Source of the DNA: Gemmatimonadaceae bacterium
GTDB taxonomy: Bacteria; Gemmatimonadota; Gemmatimonadetes; Gemmatimonadales; Gemmatimonadaceae
NCBI GenBank assembly: GCA_020846935.1
Contig: JADLCY010000015.1
Coordinates: 62,001-126,000 of the forward strand
Length of the DNA: 64,000 nucleotides
Direction: 5' to 3'
In this document: piece after piece, positions 51,164 through 59,770 of the stretch
Layout: the number at the start of each line of letters is the position of its first letter
Numbering within the stretch: the stretch's first letter is position 1
The notes under the pieces: generated by a model
The model's input: the letters and a program-made list of their open reading frames with translations, nothing else
Databases searched by the model: none
Told to the model about the DNA's origin: nothing
Translations under genes and position numbers: made by a program

Positions 51164-52177
51164 CTACGGCGCGCGGTCGCGCCCGCCGGTGCCTGCGCCG
51201 GCCTTGGCGGCCCGGCGCGACCACTTCTTTCGGGCCTCCTGGATTGCCCGGGCGAGTTCCACGCGGAAGCGTCCCGGCGAATAGCTCCGTTGGACGAACT
51301 CTCGGGCGCGTTCTCCCATCGAGTGGGCGAGGTCCGCGTCATCCAGCAGGCGACGCGCGTATTCGCGCATGTCGAGGGGCGTGGTGGCGATGAAACCGGT
51401 GACTCCGTGCTCCACGATCGTGCTCGGGTGCTGGTTGGTCACCACCGGCAGCCCGGCGGCCATGGCCTCGAGCACGGCCATGTTGTAGCCGTCTTCGTAG
51501 CGCGGGTCGGCCGTGTGGACGAGAAACCGATGTGACGCCAGCATCCGCTTGAGGTGCTCCCAGTCGTCCGCGGCGCTCACGCCCGGCATGTCCGGATTGT
51601 GGCCAACAAGCCGGATCGGCATGTCGGCGAGGGCCGCCTCGTGGAAGTCCCAGGCGAGAAACACGCGCTTGGACGTGACGTGGTTGGCCACGCGAATGCC
51701 GGAGTCCACGTCGCCGATGTGCGGCGGGTACGCATCCACGTCGACGGAGTTGTGCACGACGGTGTGCGTGACGCCCCAGCTCTTGGCCTTCATGCGCGAG
51801 ATGGCGATGGCGTGGCCACCCACCGACGCGAGGTAGGTGTTGAGCAGCGCGCGCATGTCGCGGGCATCGAACTCGGCGGCCTGCTGCTGCATGCGACCCT
51901 CGAGCGTCTCATGCAGCACCAGAAGCTTGGGTGCCGCAATGGCGCGCGTGTCGAGCAGATCCGTGATGTTGTGATTGATGACGCAGTCGTACGCCTGACC
52001 TGAGGCGATGGCTTCCTCGAGCGTCAGTGTGCGGGCGCCAGCCGGCAGCGGGCGCATGCGTGTGTCCCACGCCGAGGTGTAGCGGCCGGGAAGACCGATG
52101 ACGATGTCCAGCTCGGCGTTGAGTACACCCAGCTGGTGCACCCATGCCTCATGACAGTTCAGGACGAGCAGCTTCAC
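51164..52177 (-). CDS. GT4-family glycosyltransferase
   Basis: 337 residues, GT-B fold. The N-terminal half (MKLLVLNCHEAWVHQLGVLNAELDIVIGLPG) has the nucleotide-independent Rossmann start, and the C-terminal half holds the donor-site motif EDGYNMAVLEAMAAGLPVVTNQHPSTIVEHGVTGFIA (E-x7-E of retaining GT4 enzymes). Acceptor and product are unknown. GTG 52177 is the start. The C-terminus is basic (ARKKWSRRAAK). The following spacer carries the 53-base repeat array. Confidence 0.85.
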   Translation of the reverse strand: MKLLVLNCHEAWVHQLGVLNAELDIVIGLPGRYTSAWDTRMRPLPAGARTLTLEEAIASGQAYDCVINHNITDLLDTRAIAAPKLLVLHETLEGRMQQQAAEFDARDMRALLNTYLASVGGHAIAISRMKAKSWGVTHTVVHNSVDVDAYPPHIGDVDSGIRVANHVTSKRVFLAWDFHEAALADMPIRLVGHNPDMPGVSAADDWEHLKRMLASHRFLVHTADPRYEDGYNMAVLEAMAAGLPVVTNQHPSTIVEHGVTGFIATTPLDMREYARRLLDDADLAHSMGERAREFVQRSYSPGRFRVELARAIQEARKKWSRRAAKAGAGTGGRDRAP

Positions 52178-52487
52178 GGCGACAAGACGCGCGACGGACC
52201 CGTCTGGTATCGAAATCGGAGACTCCTCATGAATGCGGGGTACGAGGGAGATGTACGTCGATCCGGATCGTCCATTGAAGGGCCGTCACAGATCATGGTG
52301 GTGGCCCCACGCCCGGCGATTGCGCGAATCGCAGCGTCTGCGCCGTGACGTCGCGATCGACCGGGACGAACGTGCTCTGCCAGCGGAGCATGGCGACGGC
52401 GAGGGCCAGCCGATTTCGCGCGCGTTCGACTGTTCCCGGCGGCAGGACTCGATTAGCCTGCCCTCCAACCGCTCAGAGGTTTCTGTC
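52178..52487. other. Divergent intergenic region, 310 bases
   Basis: No supported gene. A 39-codon ATG frame at 52230 (MNAGYEGDVRRSGSS) has no supporting feature. No clear promoter was found; the last bases hold AGAGG before the GTG at 52488. Confidence 0.4.
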
Positions 52488-53507
52488 GTGATCCAACGTT
52501 CGCTCCTGCTCCTCGCGCTCTCTGTCGCAGCCCCCGTCGTACCGGAGGTCGTGGGTCCGGATCCGATCGCCGCGCAGAGCACCAAGGCGAAGTCACCGCC
52601 GCGGAGTGGTGCGCGCCCGAAAGCGAAGACAGGCAACGGCTCGGGCACGGCGAACGCCAAGCCAGCTCGGCCAGCGCGTCCGGCGCCGGAGTGGCCCGTG
52701 AAGGGACCTGCACCGCTGCCCGGTAGCATCCTCCCGGCGCGGCGCATCGTGGCGTATTACGGAAACCCCCGTTCGACGCGCATGGGCATCCTGGGCGAGG
52801 TGCGCCCCGAAGAAATGCTCCGCCGCCTGGACCGTGAAGTAGCCGCATGGACCAAGGCGGATACCACGACGCCGGCCATCCCCGCGCTCCATCTGATCGC
52901 CGTGGTGGCGCAGGGGTCGCCTGGCGCCGACGGCATGTGGCGCGCCCGCATGGGCGATTCGCTGATCGCCGAGGTGGCGGAGTGGGCGCAGCGCCGGAAC
53001 GCGCTCCTGTTCCTCGATATCCAGGTGGGCAAGAGCAACCTGCGGTCCGAACTCCCGCGCCTCGCCCACTGGTTCGCGAAGCCAAACGTGCACCTCGGCA
53101 TCGACCCCGAGTTCTCCATGAAATCCGGGCACGCGCCGGGCAAGCGCATCGGGACCATGGACGCGAGCGACGTGAACTACGCGAGCGAGTTTCTGCAGGA
53201 ACTGGTCACGAAGCACGACCTTCCGCCAAAGGTGCTCGTGGTCCATCGCTTCACGCGCGCCATGCTCACGAACTATCGAAACATCCGCCTCGATCCGCGG
53301 GTGCAGGTGGTGGTGCAGATGGACGGCTGGGGGAACGCGGAGCTCAAGCGTGGCAGCTACGTGAACTTCGTCTACAGCGAGCCGGTGCAGTTCACGGGCT
53401 TCAAGATTTTCTACAAGAACGACGTCCGGAAGAAGGGCTGGGTGCTGATGGGCCCCGCGGACGTGCTCGCCCTGAACCCGAAGCCACTCTACATCCAGTA
53501 CCAGTAG
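52488..53507 (+). CDS. Conserved exported protein of unknown function (probable TIM-barrel-like)
   Basis: 339 residues from GTG 52488, supported by AGAGGT eight bases upstream. Signal peptide IQRSLLLLALSVAAPVVPEVV, then a Lys/Ala/Pro-rich linker (about 30-75) and a compact domain: ARRIVAYYGNPRSTRMGILG, ALHLIAVVAQGSPGADGMWR, NALLFLDIQVGKSNL, NVHLGIDPEFSMKSGHAPGKR, VLVVHRFTRAML, VQVVVQMDGWG and FTGFKIFYKND. Regularly spaced hydrophobic strands ending in acidic or His residues suggest a TIM-barrel-like hydrolase fold, but I cannot name the family or its activity. It directly precedes the nos cluster on the same strand. Confidence 0.8.
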   Translation: MIQRSLLLLALSVAAPVVPEVVGPDPIAAQSTKAKSPPRSGARPKAKTGNGSGTANAKPARPARPAPEWPVKGPAPLPGSILPARRIVAYYGNPRSTRMGILGEVRPEEMLRRLDREVAAWTKADTTTPAIPALHLIAVVAQGSPGADGMWRARMGDSLIAEVAEWAQRRNALLFLDIQVGKSNLRSELPRLAHWFAKPNVHLGIDPEFSMKSGHAPGKRIGTMDASDVNYASEFLQELVTKHDLPPKVLVVHRFTRAMLTNYRNIRLDPRVQVVVQMDGWGNAELKRGSYVNFVYSEPVQFTGFKIFYKNDVRKKGWVLMGPADVLALNPKPLYIQYQ

Positions 53508-53601
53508 CTCCGGGGGATTTCGGCGCGCGCAGGACCTGGCTCACCCGCGCCCGTTGGTGGCCGACTTTCCGGCGGCTCGGCGTCATCGGAGCGCGCCACC
53601 T

Positions 53602-53615
53602 CACTGGCGCCAGTG
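53602..53615. promoter_or_regulatory. 14-base perfect palindrome upstream of nosZ
   Basis: CACTGGCGCCAGTG lies between the 52488 gene and nosZ (spacer 53508-53787). It could be a regulator site or hairpin core; no T-run follows. No clear FNR-type TTGAT-N4-ATCAA box was found in this spacer. Confidence 0.35.
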
Positions 53616-53787
53616 GTATGTCGCGCAGGTGATCGGAGGGCTGTCGGGTAATCCCTGAGGCGGTCGTGCGGAGTCCTGCTGCCGGGTTCGGGGATTCTCC
53701 CATGCTGGCGCAGGCCATTGGAAATGATCCTTGAGGTGCAGCCGGACGTCCGGGCCTGCAGAACCCCGAGATCGAGGATCACACTCC

Positions 53788-55785
53788 ATGACATCGTCAC
53801 GCCGAACCAGGTGGCATGCCTGCGCGCTGGCGGGGCTGCTCGTCGCCGCGGCTGCCTGCGGGCCCGCGCGACCCAACACTTCCATGGCCGGCGCGAGCGA
53901 CGCCGCGAACCGCGTCTACGTCGCCCCGGGCGCGAAGGACGAGTTCTACGCCTTCATGTCCGGCGGCTTCTCCGGGCAGGTGAGCGTGTACGGCCTGCCC
54001 TCAGGTCGCCTGCTCAAGGTCATCCCCGTGTTCGCCCAGAACCCGGAGAACGGCTACGGCTACAACGTGGAGACCAAGGCGCTGCTGAACTCGTCGTTCG
54101 GCAACATTCCGTGGGACGATACGCACCACCCGTCGCTGTCGCAGACCGACGGCGCACATGACGGCCGCTGGCTGTTCATCAATGCGAACAACACGCCGCG
54201 CTTTGCCCGCATCGATCTCGCGACCTTCGAGACGGTCGAGACGATCGAGGTGCCGAACACCGGCGGCAACCATGGCGCGCCGTTCGTGACCGAGAACAGC
54301 GAATACCTCATCGGCGCGACGCGATTCTCGGTCCCGATTCCGCAGGCGGACGTCGCCATCAGCGACCGCGCCTCGAAGTTCAAGGGTACGATCTCCTTCG
54401 TGAAGGCGAATGAGGCGGGCAAGATGGACATCGCGTTCCAGCTGCTCGTCCCCGGCATCGACTACGATCTCGGTCGCCCCGGCAAGGGCCCATCGCACGG
54501 CTGGGCGTTCTTCACTTCGTACAACACCGAGCAGGCCTTCACCAAGCTCGAGGTGAACGCGTCGAAGAACGACTACGACTACATCGCCGCCGTGAACTGG
54601 AAGGCGCTGGAAGCGTGCGCGGCGGGTGGCAAGGCCAGGTCCTGGCCGGCGCGGTATGCGCACAACGTGATGAGCCACACGACGCACCAGGCGACCACCG
54701 AGTTCAAGACCGCGGTGAACGTGATCGACCCGAAGGACTGCGCGGGCAGCATCTACTACCTGCCGACGCCCAAGTCCCCGCACGGCGTGGACATCGATCC
54801 GACCGGTGAATACATCGTCGGCGGCGGCAAGCTGGCCACGGTGATCCCGGTCCACTCGTTCTCGAAGATGATGAAGGCCATCGAGGAGAAGGCCTTCGAG
54901 AAGGACGTGGAGGGCATCCCGGTGCTCGCCTACGCCAAGGTCATGGCCGGCGAGGTCCAGAACCCCGGGCTCGGCCCCCTGCATAACGAGTTCGACGACA
55001 AGGGCTGCGCCTACACCTCGGTCTTCATCTCGTCGGAGATCGTGAAGTGGTGCTTCAGCGACTTCAAGGTCGTCGATCGCGTCCCGACGTACTACTCGAT
55101 CGGTCACCTCATGGTGCCTGGCGGCGACACAAAGAAGCCCTACGGCAAGTACGTGGTCGCCATGAACAAGATCACCAAGGATCGTTACCTCGGCACGGGT
55201 CCCGAACTGACCCAGGCCGGGCAGCTGTACGACATCAGCGGCGCCAAGATGAAGCTCCTGCTCGACTTCCCGCTGATCGGCGAGCCGCACTACGCGCAGG
55301 CGATCGACGCGAACCTGCTGAAGGACAAGGAGACCAAGTTCTTCACGCTGGCCGACAACGCGCACCCGTGGGCCACGAAGCGTGAACAGGACGCCGGGAT
55401 CTCGCGCCAGGGCAAGACCGTGCACGTGAAAATGACCGCGATCCGCTCGCACTTCGCGCCGGACAACATCGAAGGCGTCCAGGTTGGTGATACGGTGCTC
55501 TTCCACGTCACGAACCTCGAACAGGACTGGGACGTGCCCCACGGCTTCGCGGCCATGGGCAACTGGAGCGACGCCGAGCTGCTGGTGATGCCCGGCCAGA
55601 CCAGAACGTTGACGTGGATCCCGAAGTATCCGGGCGTCTACCCCTTCTACTGCACCGATTTCTGCAGTGCGCTGCACCAGGAGATGATGGGCTACGTCCG
55701 GGTCTCACCAGCCGGACGCGCGGTCGCCCTCCAGGCGAACGTGCCACGTCCCGCGGCGGCTCCACCCGCTGCCGGAAAACGCTAG
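53788..55785 (+). CDS. nosZ: Nitrous-oxide reductase, Sec-dependent (clade II)
   Basis: 665 residues. The N-terminus (MTSSRRTRWHACALAGLLVAAAAC) is a Sec/lipoprotein-type signal without a Tat RRxFLK motif, the mark of clade II enzymes. The CuZ His set is complete: H113/H114 (DDTHHP), H162 (NHGAP), H332 (SPHGVD), H399 (PLHNEFD), H440 (SIGHLM) and H501 (EPHYAQ). The C-terminal CuA cupredoxin domain has H585 and C622-x3-C626-x3-H630-x2-M633. It reduces N2O to N2 in the periplasm. The ATG follows GAGGA by 9 bases. It is the first gene of the nos cluster; a strong hairpin follows. Confidence 0.97.
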   Translation: MTSSRRTRWHACALAGLLVAAAACGPARPNTSMAGASDAANRVYVAPGAKDEFYAFMSGGFSGQVSVYGLPSGRLLKVIPVFAQNPENGYGYNVETKALLNSSFGNIPWDDTHHPSLSQTDGAHDGRWLFINANNTPRFARIDLATFETVETIEVPNTGGNHGAPFVTENSEYLIGATRFSVPIPQADVAISDRASKFKGTISFVKANEAGKMDIAFQLLVPGIDYDLGRPGKGPSHGWAFFTSYNTEQAFTKLEVNASKNDYDYIAAVNWKALEACAAGGKARSWPARYAHNVMSHTTHQATTEFKTAVNVIDPKDCAGSIYYLPTPKSPHGVDIDPTGEYIVGGGKLATVIPVHSFSKMMKAIEEKAFEKDVEGIPVLAYAKVMAGEVQNPGLGPLHNEFDDKGCAYTSVFISSEIVKWCFSDFKVVDRVPTYYSIGHLMVPGGDTKKPYGKYVVAMNKITKDRYLGTGPELTQAGQLYDISGAKMKLLLDFPLIGEPHYAQAIDANLLKDKETKFFTLADNAHPWATKREQDAGISRQGKTVHVKMTAIRSHFAPDNIEGVQVGDTVLFHVTNLEQDWDVPHGFAAMGNWSDAELLVMPGQTRTLTWIPKYPGVYPFYCTDFCSALHQEMMGYVRVSPAGRAVALQANVPRPAAAPPAAGKR

Positions 55786-55791
55786 CTCACC

Positions 55792-55824
55792 GCATGGGGG
55801 TGGTCCGAACGACCACCCCCGTGC
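55792..55824 (+). terminator. Strong hairpin between nosZ and the downstream nos genes
   Basis: Arms GCATGGGGGTGGTC and GACCACCCCCGTGC pair over 14 positions (one G-T) around the loop CGAAC, starting 6 bases after the nosZ stop codon. There is no T-run, so it may act as a partial terminator or an mRNA 3' stabiliser. Either would make nosZ more abundant than the accessory genes. Confidence 0.75.
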
Positions 55825-55840
55825 ACTCACCCGCTGGACC

Positions 55841-56479
55841 ATGCTTCCCCTGCGTTCCCGGATCCTGCTCGCTGCCGCTGCCATCCTGATGGCCGGCATG
55901 TTTGTTTTCCCCATCTGGTCCGTGGCCCTGTCGGCACCGCAGTATCCTGAGGGCCTCGCGATGGACATCCGCATCAACACCATCACGGGCCGCACGCCGA
56001 ACGACCTCGGCAACATCAACAACCTGAACCACTACATCGGCATGAAACGGATCGAGCCGGATACGATCCGCGAACTCCGACTGATGCCATACGTAGTCGC
56101 CGCACTGGCCGGCCTCGCGCTGCTCGCGGCCGCCACCGGACGACGCAGCTTGGCGTGGGTCTTTGCCGGTTGCCTGGCGGTGTTCGCCGTCGCCGGCCTG
56201 GCCGATTTCTGGTGGTGGACGTGGGACTACGGCCACAACCTCGACGTGGAGAATGCCATCATTCGTGTTCCCGGGATGTCGTATCAGCCGCCCCTCATCG
56301 GGACGAAGCAACTGCTGAACTTCACGGCCACGTCGTGGCCGGCGGCGGGCGGCCTGTTCGCCTTTGCCGCCGCGGGGCTCACGGGACTCGCTATCTGGTT
56401 CGCGCGCACCGACGCCTTGCGCCAGCGCCATGCGGCCGCGGCAGTTGCCGCGGTGACGGGCGCGGAACGAGTCGCCTGA
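55841..56479 (+). CDS. NosB-like integral membrane protein of clade II nos cluster
   Basis: 212 residues with about five hydrophobic segments (residues 7-29, 81-100, 103-125, 150-175). A conserved extracytoplasmic stretch reads LSAPQYPEGLAMDIRINTITG and INNLNHYIGMKRIEPDTIREL; a second is FWWWTWDYGHNLD. Proteins of this layout sit directly after nosZ in Sec-type nos clusters (nosB in Wolinella-like operons). His/Met-containing loops may handle copper or electrons, but the role is unproven. It starts 55 bases after nosZ, past the hairpin. Confidence 0.65.
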   Translation: MLPLRSRILLAAAAILMAGMFVFPIWSVALSAPQYPEGLAMDIRINTITGRTPNDLGNINNLNHYIGMKRIEPDTIRELRLMPYVVAALAGLALLAAATGRRSLAWVFAGCLAVFAVAGLADFWWWTWDYGHNLDVENAIIRVPGMSYQPPLIGTKQLLNFTATSWPAAGGLFAFAAAGLTGLAIWFARTDALRQRHAAAAVAAVTGAERVA

Positions 56480-56481
56480 GC

Positions 56482-57738
56482 GTGCACACCCCTCGGGCGG
56501 CCGGACTCGTCCTGCTCCTCGCCAGTGCCGCGCCCGTGGTCGCCCAGGAGGGCGCGGTGGTGCGCGTGGGCCCGGGCTCGCGCTACGCGCGCATCGGAGA
56601 GGCCGTTGCTGCCGCGCCGCACGGCGCCCGCATCGTCATCGGCGCGGCCACCTACCGCGAACCAATGATCGTGGTGCGTCGACCGATGACGCTCGTGGGT
56701 GAACCCGGCGCCCGCCTCGATGGCGAAGGCGCCCGAACCATTCTGCTCATCGAGGCCGACGACGTGACCGTCGAGGGTCTCACGTTCGTGAACACCGGCT
56801 CTTCGCAGGTCGATGAACGCGCCGGGATCCGCGCGCGCAATGCCAGGGCATGCACGATCCGCGGCAACCGCCTCGAGGCCACGGCCTTCGCGATCTCGCT
56901 CGAGCGCACGGTCGGCTGCCGGGTGTCCGACAACACGATCCGCGGCACGGGCGGCGGTCAGATGGAGACCGGCAACGGCATCCACGCCTGGTACAGCGAC
57001 AGCCTCACGATCACCGGCAATGCCGTCAGCGGCCACCGCGACGGTATCTACTTCGAGTTTGTCACCGCGGGCCAGATCCACCGAAATGTCGCCGAGCGCA
57101 ATGCGCGCTACGGGCTGCATTTCATGTTCTCCCACGACTGCACCTACGACACCAACACGTTCCGCGCCAACGGCAACGGGGTCGCCGTGATGTATTCGCA
57201 CACGGTGACCATGACGGCCAACACCTTCGAGAAGAACATCGGGAGCGCCGCCTACGGGCTCCTCCTCAAGGACATCGACGAGTCACAGGTCCGGGGCAAC
57301 CGCTTTCTCGGCAATTCGGTCGGACTCTACCTCGAGGATGCCGGTCGCAACCAGGTGATCGGCAATCGTTTCGCCGCGAACGGCTGGGGCCTCAAGGTGC
57401 TGGCCAGCGCCCAGGGCAACGTGTTCAGCGACAATGTTTTCGAGGGCAACGCCTTCGACGTGGGCACGAACAGCCGCTCCAACTACTCGACGTTCCGCGG
57501 CAACTACTGGGACCGCTACACGGGTTACGACCTGGATCGCGACGGCATCGGCGACGTCCCGTTCGCGCCGGTGCGCCTCTTCGCACTCGTCGTCGAGCAG
57601 AGCCCGGCCAGCCTCGTGCTGCTCCGCAGCATGCTGGTCGACCTTCTCGATCTCGCGGAGCGCGCCCTGCCGGCGATCGCGCCGGACGTGCGTGACGAAG
57701 CGCCCCGGACCCGCGCGCCGCAGGAGGCCGCGAGATGA
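56482..57738 (+). CDS. nosD: Nitrous oxide reductase maturation protein NosD
   Basis: 418 residues. Signal peptide (AAGLVLLLASAAPVVAQ), then a right-handed parallel beta-helix of NosD/CASH repeats: GITFVNTGSS-like turns, NRLEATAFAISLERTVGCRVSDN, GNAVSGHRDGIYFEF, NVAERNARYGLHFMFSHDCTYD and GNYWDRYTGYDLDRDGIGDVPFAP, the last highly characteristic of NosD. It supports CuZ cluster assembly with NosF and NosY in the periplasm. GTG 56482 begins two bases after the NosB-like stop; the end overlaps nosF by ATGA. Confidence 0.93.
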   Translation: MHTPRAAGLVLLLASAAPVVAQEGAVVRVGPGSRYARIGEAVAAAPHGARIVIGAATYREPMIVVRRPMTLVGEPGARLDGEGARTILLIEADDVTVEGLTFVNTGSSQVDERAGIRARNARACTIRGNRLEATAFAISLERTVGCRVSDNTIRGTGGGQMETGNGIHAWYSDSLTITGNAVSGHRDGIYFEFVTAGQIHRNVAERNARYGLHFMFSHDCTYDTNTFRANGNGVAVMYSHTVTMTANTFEKNIGSAAYGLLLKDIDESQVRGNRFLGNSVGLYLEDAGRNQVIGNRFAANGWGLKVLASAQGNVFSDNVFEGNAFDVGTNSRSNYSTFRGNYWDRYTGYDLDRDGIGDVPFAPVRLFALVVEQSPASLVLLRSMLVDLLDLAERALPAIAPDVRDEAPRTRAPQEAAR

Positions 57739-58466
57739 TCGAGGCCCGCAACCTGCACAAGTCGTTTGGCCGGCTGTCCGTGCTGCGCGGGGTCGACATC
57801 GACATTCCGCGCGGCGAGGTCACCGCGATCATCGGCCCCAACGCGTCCGGAAAGACCACGTTCAACAAGATGGTGCTCGGCCTCGTCCGGCCGGATGCCG
57901 GTGAACTGCGGCTCGACGGACGCCGCATCGAAGGCGACGCCGGATATCGGGCGCGCGTCGGCTACATGCCACAGGCGGCCCGCTACCCCGACAACCTGAC
58001 CGCGGCGAACGTGTTCGCGATGCTGACCGATCTGCGCGGCGGACGCGTAGAGCGGGACGATGAACTGATCGACACCCTGGCGCTCGCGCCGGTGCTGCAC
58101 GCGCCGATGCGCCACCTGTCGGGCGGGACGCGCCAGCGCATCAACGCGGCACTCGCGTTCCTGTTCTCGCCGGACGTACTGATCCTGGACGAACCCACCG
58201 CCGCGCTCGACCCGGTCTCCAGCTCAACACTCAAGGACAAGATCCGGCGCGTGCGCGACCAGGGCCGCACGGTCCTCGTGACTTCACATGTCCTGAGCGA
58301 GGTCGAGGAGCTGGCCGACCACGTCGTCTTCCTCCTCGACGGCGGCGTGCGCTTCAGCGGACGCCCGCGCGCGCTGATGGCCGAGGCCGGTGAACCGACG
58401 CTCGAACGCGCCGCCGCGCGGTTGATGCGCGACCACCGTCCCGTCATGCGCGTGGAGGCCCCATGA
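57735..58466 (+). CDS. nosF: NosF copper-site maturation ABC ATPase
   Basis: 243 residues: MIEARNLHKSFGRLSVLRGVDIDIPRGEV, Walker A IIGPNASGKTTF, signature HLSGGTRQRINAALAF, Walker B VLILDEPTAALDP and H-loop VTSHVLSEVEEL. It drives the NosY permease for CuZ assembly or sulfur-species export. Overlaps nosD and nosY by ATGA on both sides, so D, F and Y are translated as a unit. Confidence 0.93.
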   Translation: MIEARNLHKSFGRLSVLRGVDIDIPRGEVTAIIGPNASGKTTFNKMVLGLVRPDAGELRLDGRRIEGDAGYRARVGYMPQAARYPDNLTAANVFAMLTDLRGGRVERDDELIDTLALAPVLHAPMRHLSGGTRQRINAALAFLFSPDVLILDEPTAALDPVSSSTLKDKIRRVRDQGRTVLVTSHVLSEVEELADHVVFLLDGGVRFSGRPRALMAEAGEPTLERAAARLMRDHRPVMRVEAP

Positions 58467-59254
58467 CCATGATCCTGAGGATCGGCCGCTACGTGCTGAT
58501 CGACGTGCTCCGCAATCGGTGGATCCTCGCGTACCTGGGCTTCTTTCTCCTCGCCACCGATCTGCTCCTCCGGCTCGCCGGCTCGGGTCCGCGCGCGCTG
58601 GTGAGCCTGCTCAATCTGGTGCTCCTCCTCGTACCGCTGGTCACGATCGTGTTCGGCACGATCTACTGGCACGGTGCCCGGGAGTTCAACACGCTGCTCC
58701 TGACGCAGCCGGTGGACCGCGGACGGCTCTTCCACGGGCTGTTCGCCGGGCTCGTCCTCCCGCTCTCCATGGCGTTCGTTGGCGGCGTGACGGTCCCGCT
58801 GCTGCTGCACCGCGCGATTGGCCCCGAGGCGGTGCCGTTGCTGGTGCTCATGCTCGTGGCCGGGGTCGCGCTGACCGCCGTGTTCGCGGCCATCGCGGTC
58901 CTCATCGGCGGCCTGGTCGAAGATCGCCTTCGAGGCCTTGCCGCTGCACTCGGCGTGTGGATCCTGCTCACCGTTGCTTACGACGCGGTCGTGCTCTGGA
59001 TCGCGGTCGCGTGGCGTGATGCCGCGCTGGAAGGTCCGCTGCTCGCGCTGACCTTCCTCAACCCGGTTGACCTCGCGCGTGTGCTCCTCGTGTCGCGCCT
59101 CGATGTGGCTGCCCTGCTCGGTTACACCGGGGCGGTCTTCACCCGTGCCTTCGGCGGTGCCACTGGTGTGACACTCGCCGTCGCCGGCCTTGCGATGTGG
59201 GCGCTCGTCCCCGGGCTGCTGGCCCTGCGGGCGTTTCGACGTCGCGATTTCTGA
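58463..59254 (+). CDS. nosY: NosY ABC permease
   Basis: 263 residues with six hydrophobic segments (LAYLGFFLLATDLLLRLAG, LLNLVLLLVPLVTIVFGTIYW, LFAGLVLPLSMAFVGGVTVPLLL, LVLMLVAGVALTAVFAAIAVLIGG, LGVWILLTVAYDAVVLWIAV, GVTLAVAGLAMWALVPGLLAL). REFNTLLLTQPVDRGRLFHG is the cytoplasmic coupling stretch typical of NosY-type ABC-2 permeases. Partner of NosF; coupled by ATGA. Confidence 0.9.
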   Translation: MTMILRIGRYVLIDVLRNRWILAYLGFFLLATDLLLRLAGSGPRALVSLLNLVLLLVPLVTIVFGTIYWHGAREFNTLLLTQPVDRGRLFHGLFAGLVLPLSMAFVGGVTVPLLLHRAIGPEAVPLLVLMLVAGVALTAVFAAIAVLIGGLVEDRLRGLAAALGVWILLTVAYDAVVLWIAVAWRDAALEGPLLALTFLNPVDLARVLLVSRLDVAALLGYTGAVFTRAFGGATGVTLAVAGLAMWALVPGLLALRAFRRRDF

Positions 59255-59284
59255 AGTCTGAACTCACTACCCGTACTCGACACC

Positions 59285-59725
59285 ATGACCACGAACCGAC
59301 TGCTCACCATTGCCCTCGCCTCGATCACGCTCGCTGCCTGCGGAGGAGGTACGGAACAGGCCGCGGACACCGCCACGACGCCGGCGGCGGCGCCTGCCGC
59401 CACCGGCCAGACCCCTGATCCCGGCGGCACGATCATCCCGGTCGACATGATCACCGACGATCAGGGCAACAACCGGTTCGAGCCCGCGACGTTCGAGGCA
59501 AAGCGTGGAGACGTGATCCGGTTCAAGCTGGTGGTTGGCGTGCACAACGTGCACTTCCTGCCGGACTCAAACCCCGGCGTGCAGGGGCTGCCCCCGGCCG
59601 GCCAGATGCTCCAGGCCCCCGGTCAGGTGGAAGACGTGAAGGTCACGTGGGGCCCGGGCTCCTACTACTTCCAGTGCGACCCCCATGCGCTGCTCGGCAT
59701 GGTCGGCCGCGTGACCGTGAAGTAA
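59285..59725 (+). CDS. Lipoprotein cupredoxin (plastocyanin/azurin-like)
   Basis: 146 residues. Lipoprotein signal MTTNRLLTIALASITLAACGGG (Cys19), an Ala/Thr/Pro-rich tether (20-50), then a cupredoxin: RFEPATFEAKRGDVIRFKLVVGVHNVHFL, with a His ligand in VHNVHF, and SYYFQCDPHALLGMVGRV, where C-x2-H-x4-M supplies the remaining type-1 copper ligands. It lies 30 bases after nosY and is the last gene of the operon. By position it may be an electron donor to NosZ; that is inference. Confidence 0.85.
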   Translation: MTTNRLLTIALASITLAACGGGTEQAADTATTPAAAPAATGQTPDPGGTIIPVDMITDDQGNNRFEPATFEAKRGDVIRFKLVVGVHNVHFLPDSNPGVQGLPPAGQMLQAPGQVEDVKVTWGPGSYYFQCDPHALLGMVGRVTVK

Positions 59726-59734
59726 CTGAGACGT

Positions 59735-59770
59735 GGAAGGGGAGCGGCGCACCGAGGCCGCCCCCCTTCC
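59735..59770 (+). terminator. Hairpin closing the nos operon
   Basis: GGAAGGGG (59735-59742) pairs with CCCCTTCC (59763-59770) and GCGGC with GCCGC inside, separated by one mismatch and an 8-base loop. It starts 10 bases after the cupredoxin stop. Two copies of CCGGCCGG nearby (about 59778-59799) could form another stem. The rest of the spacer 59726-59982 lies between convergent gene ends and has no gene. Confidence 0.7.

Noticed and set aside
50718-51224. Open minus-strand frame across the 53-base array as a repeat protein
   Set aside because: The period is not a multiple of three, so the peptide is not periodic, and it lacks a ribosome site.
53640-53787. FNR/NnrR box expected upstream of nosZ
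   Set aside because: The nearest candidate, TTGGAAATGATCC, lacks the dyad TTGAT-N4-ATCAA.
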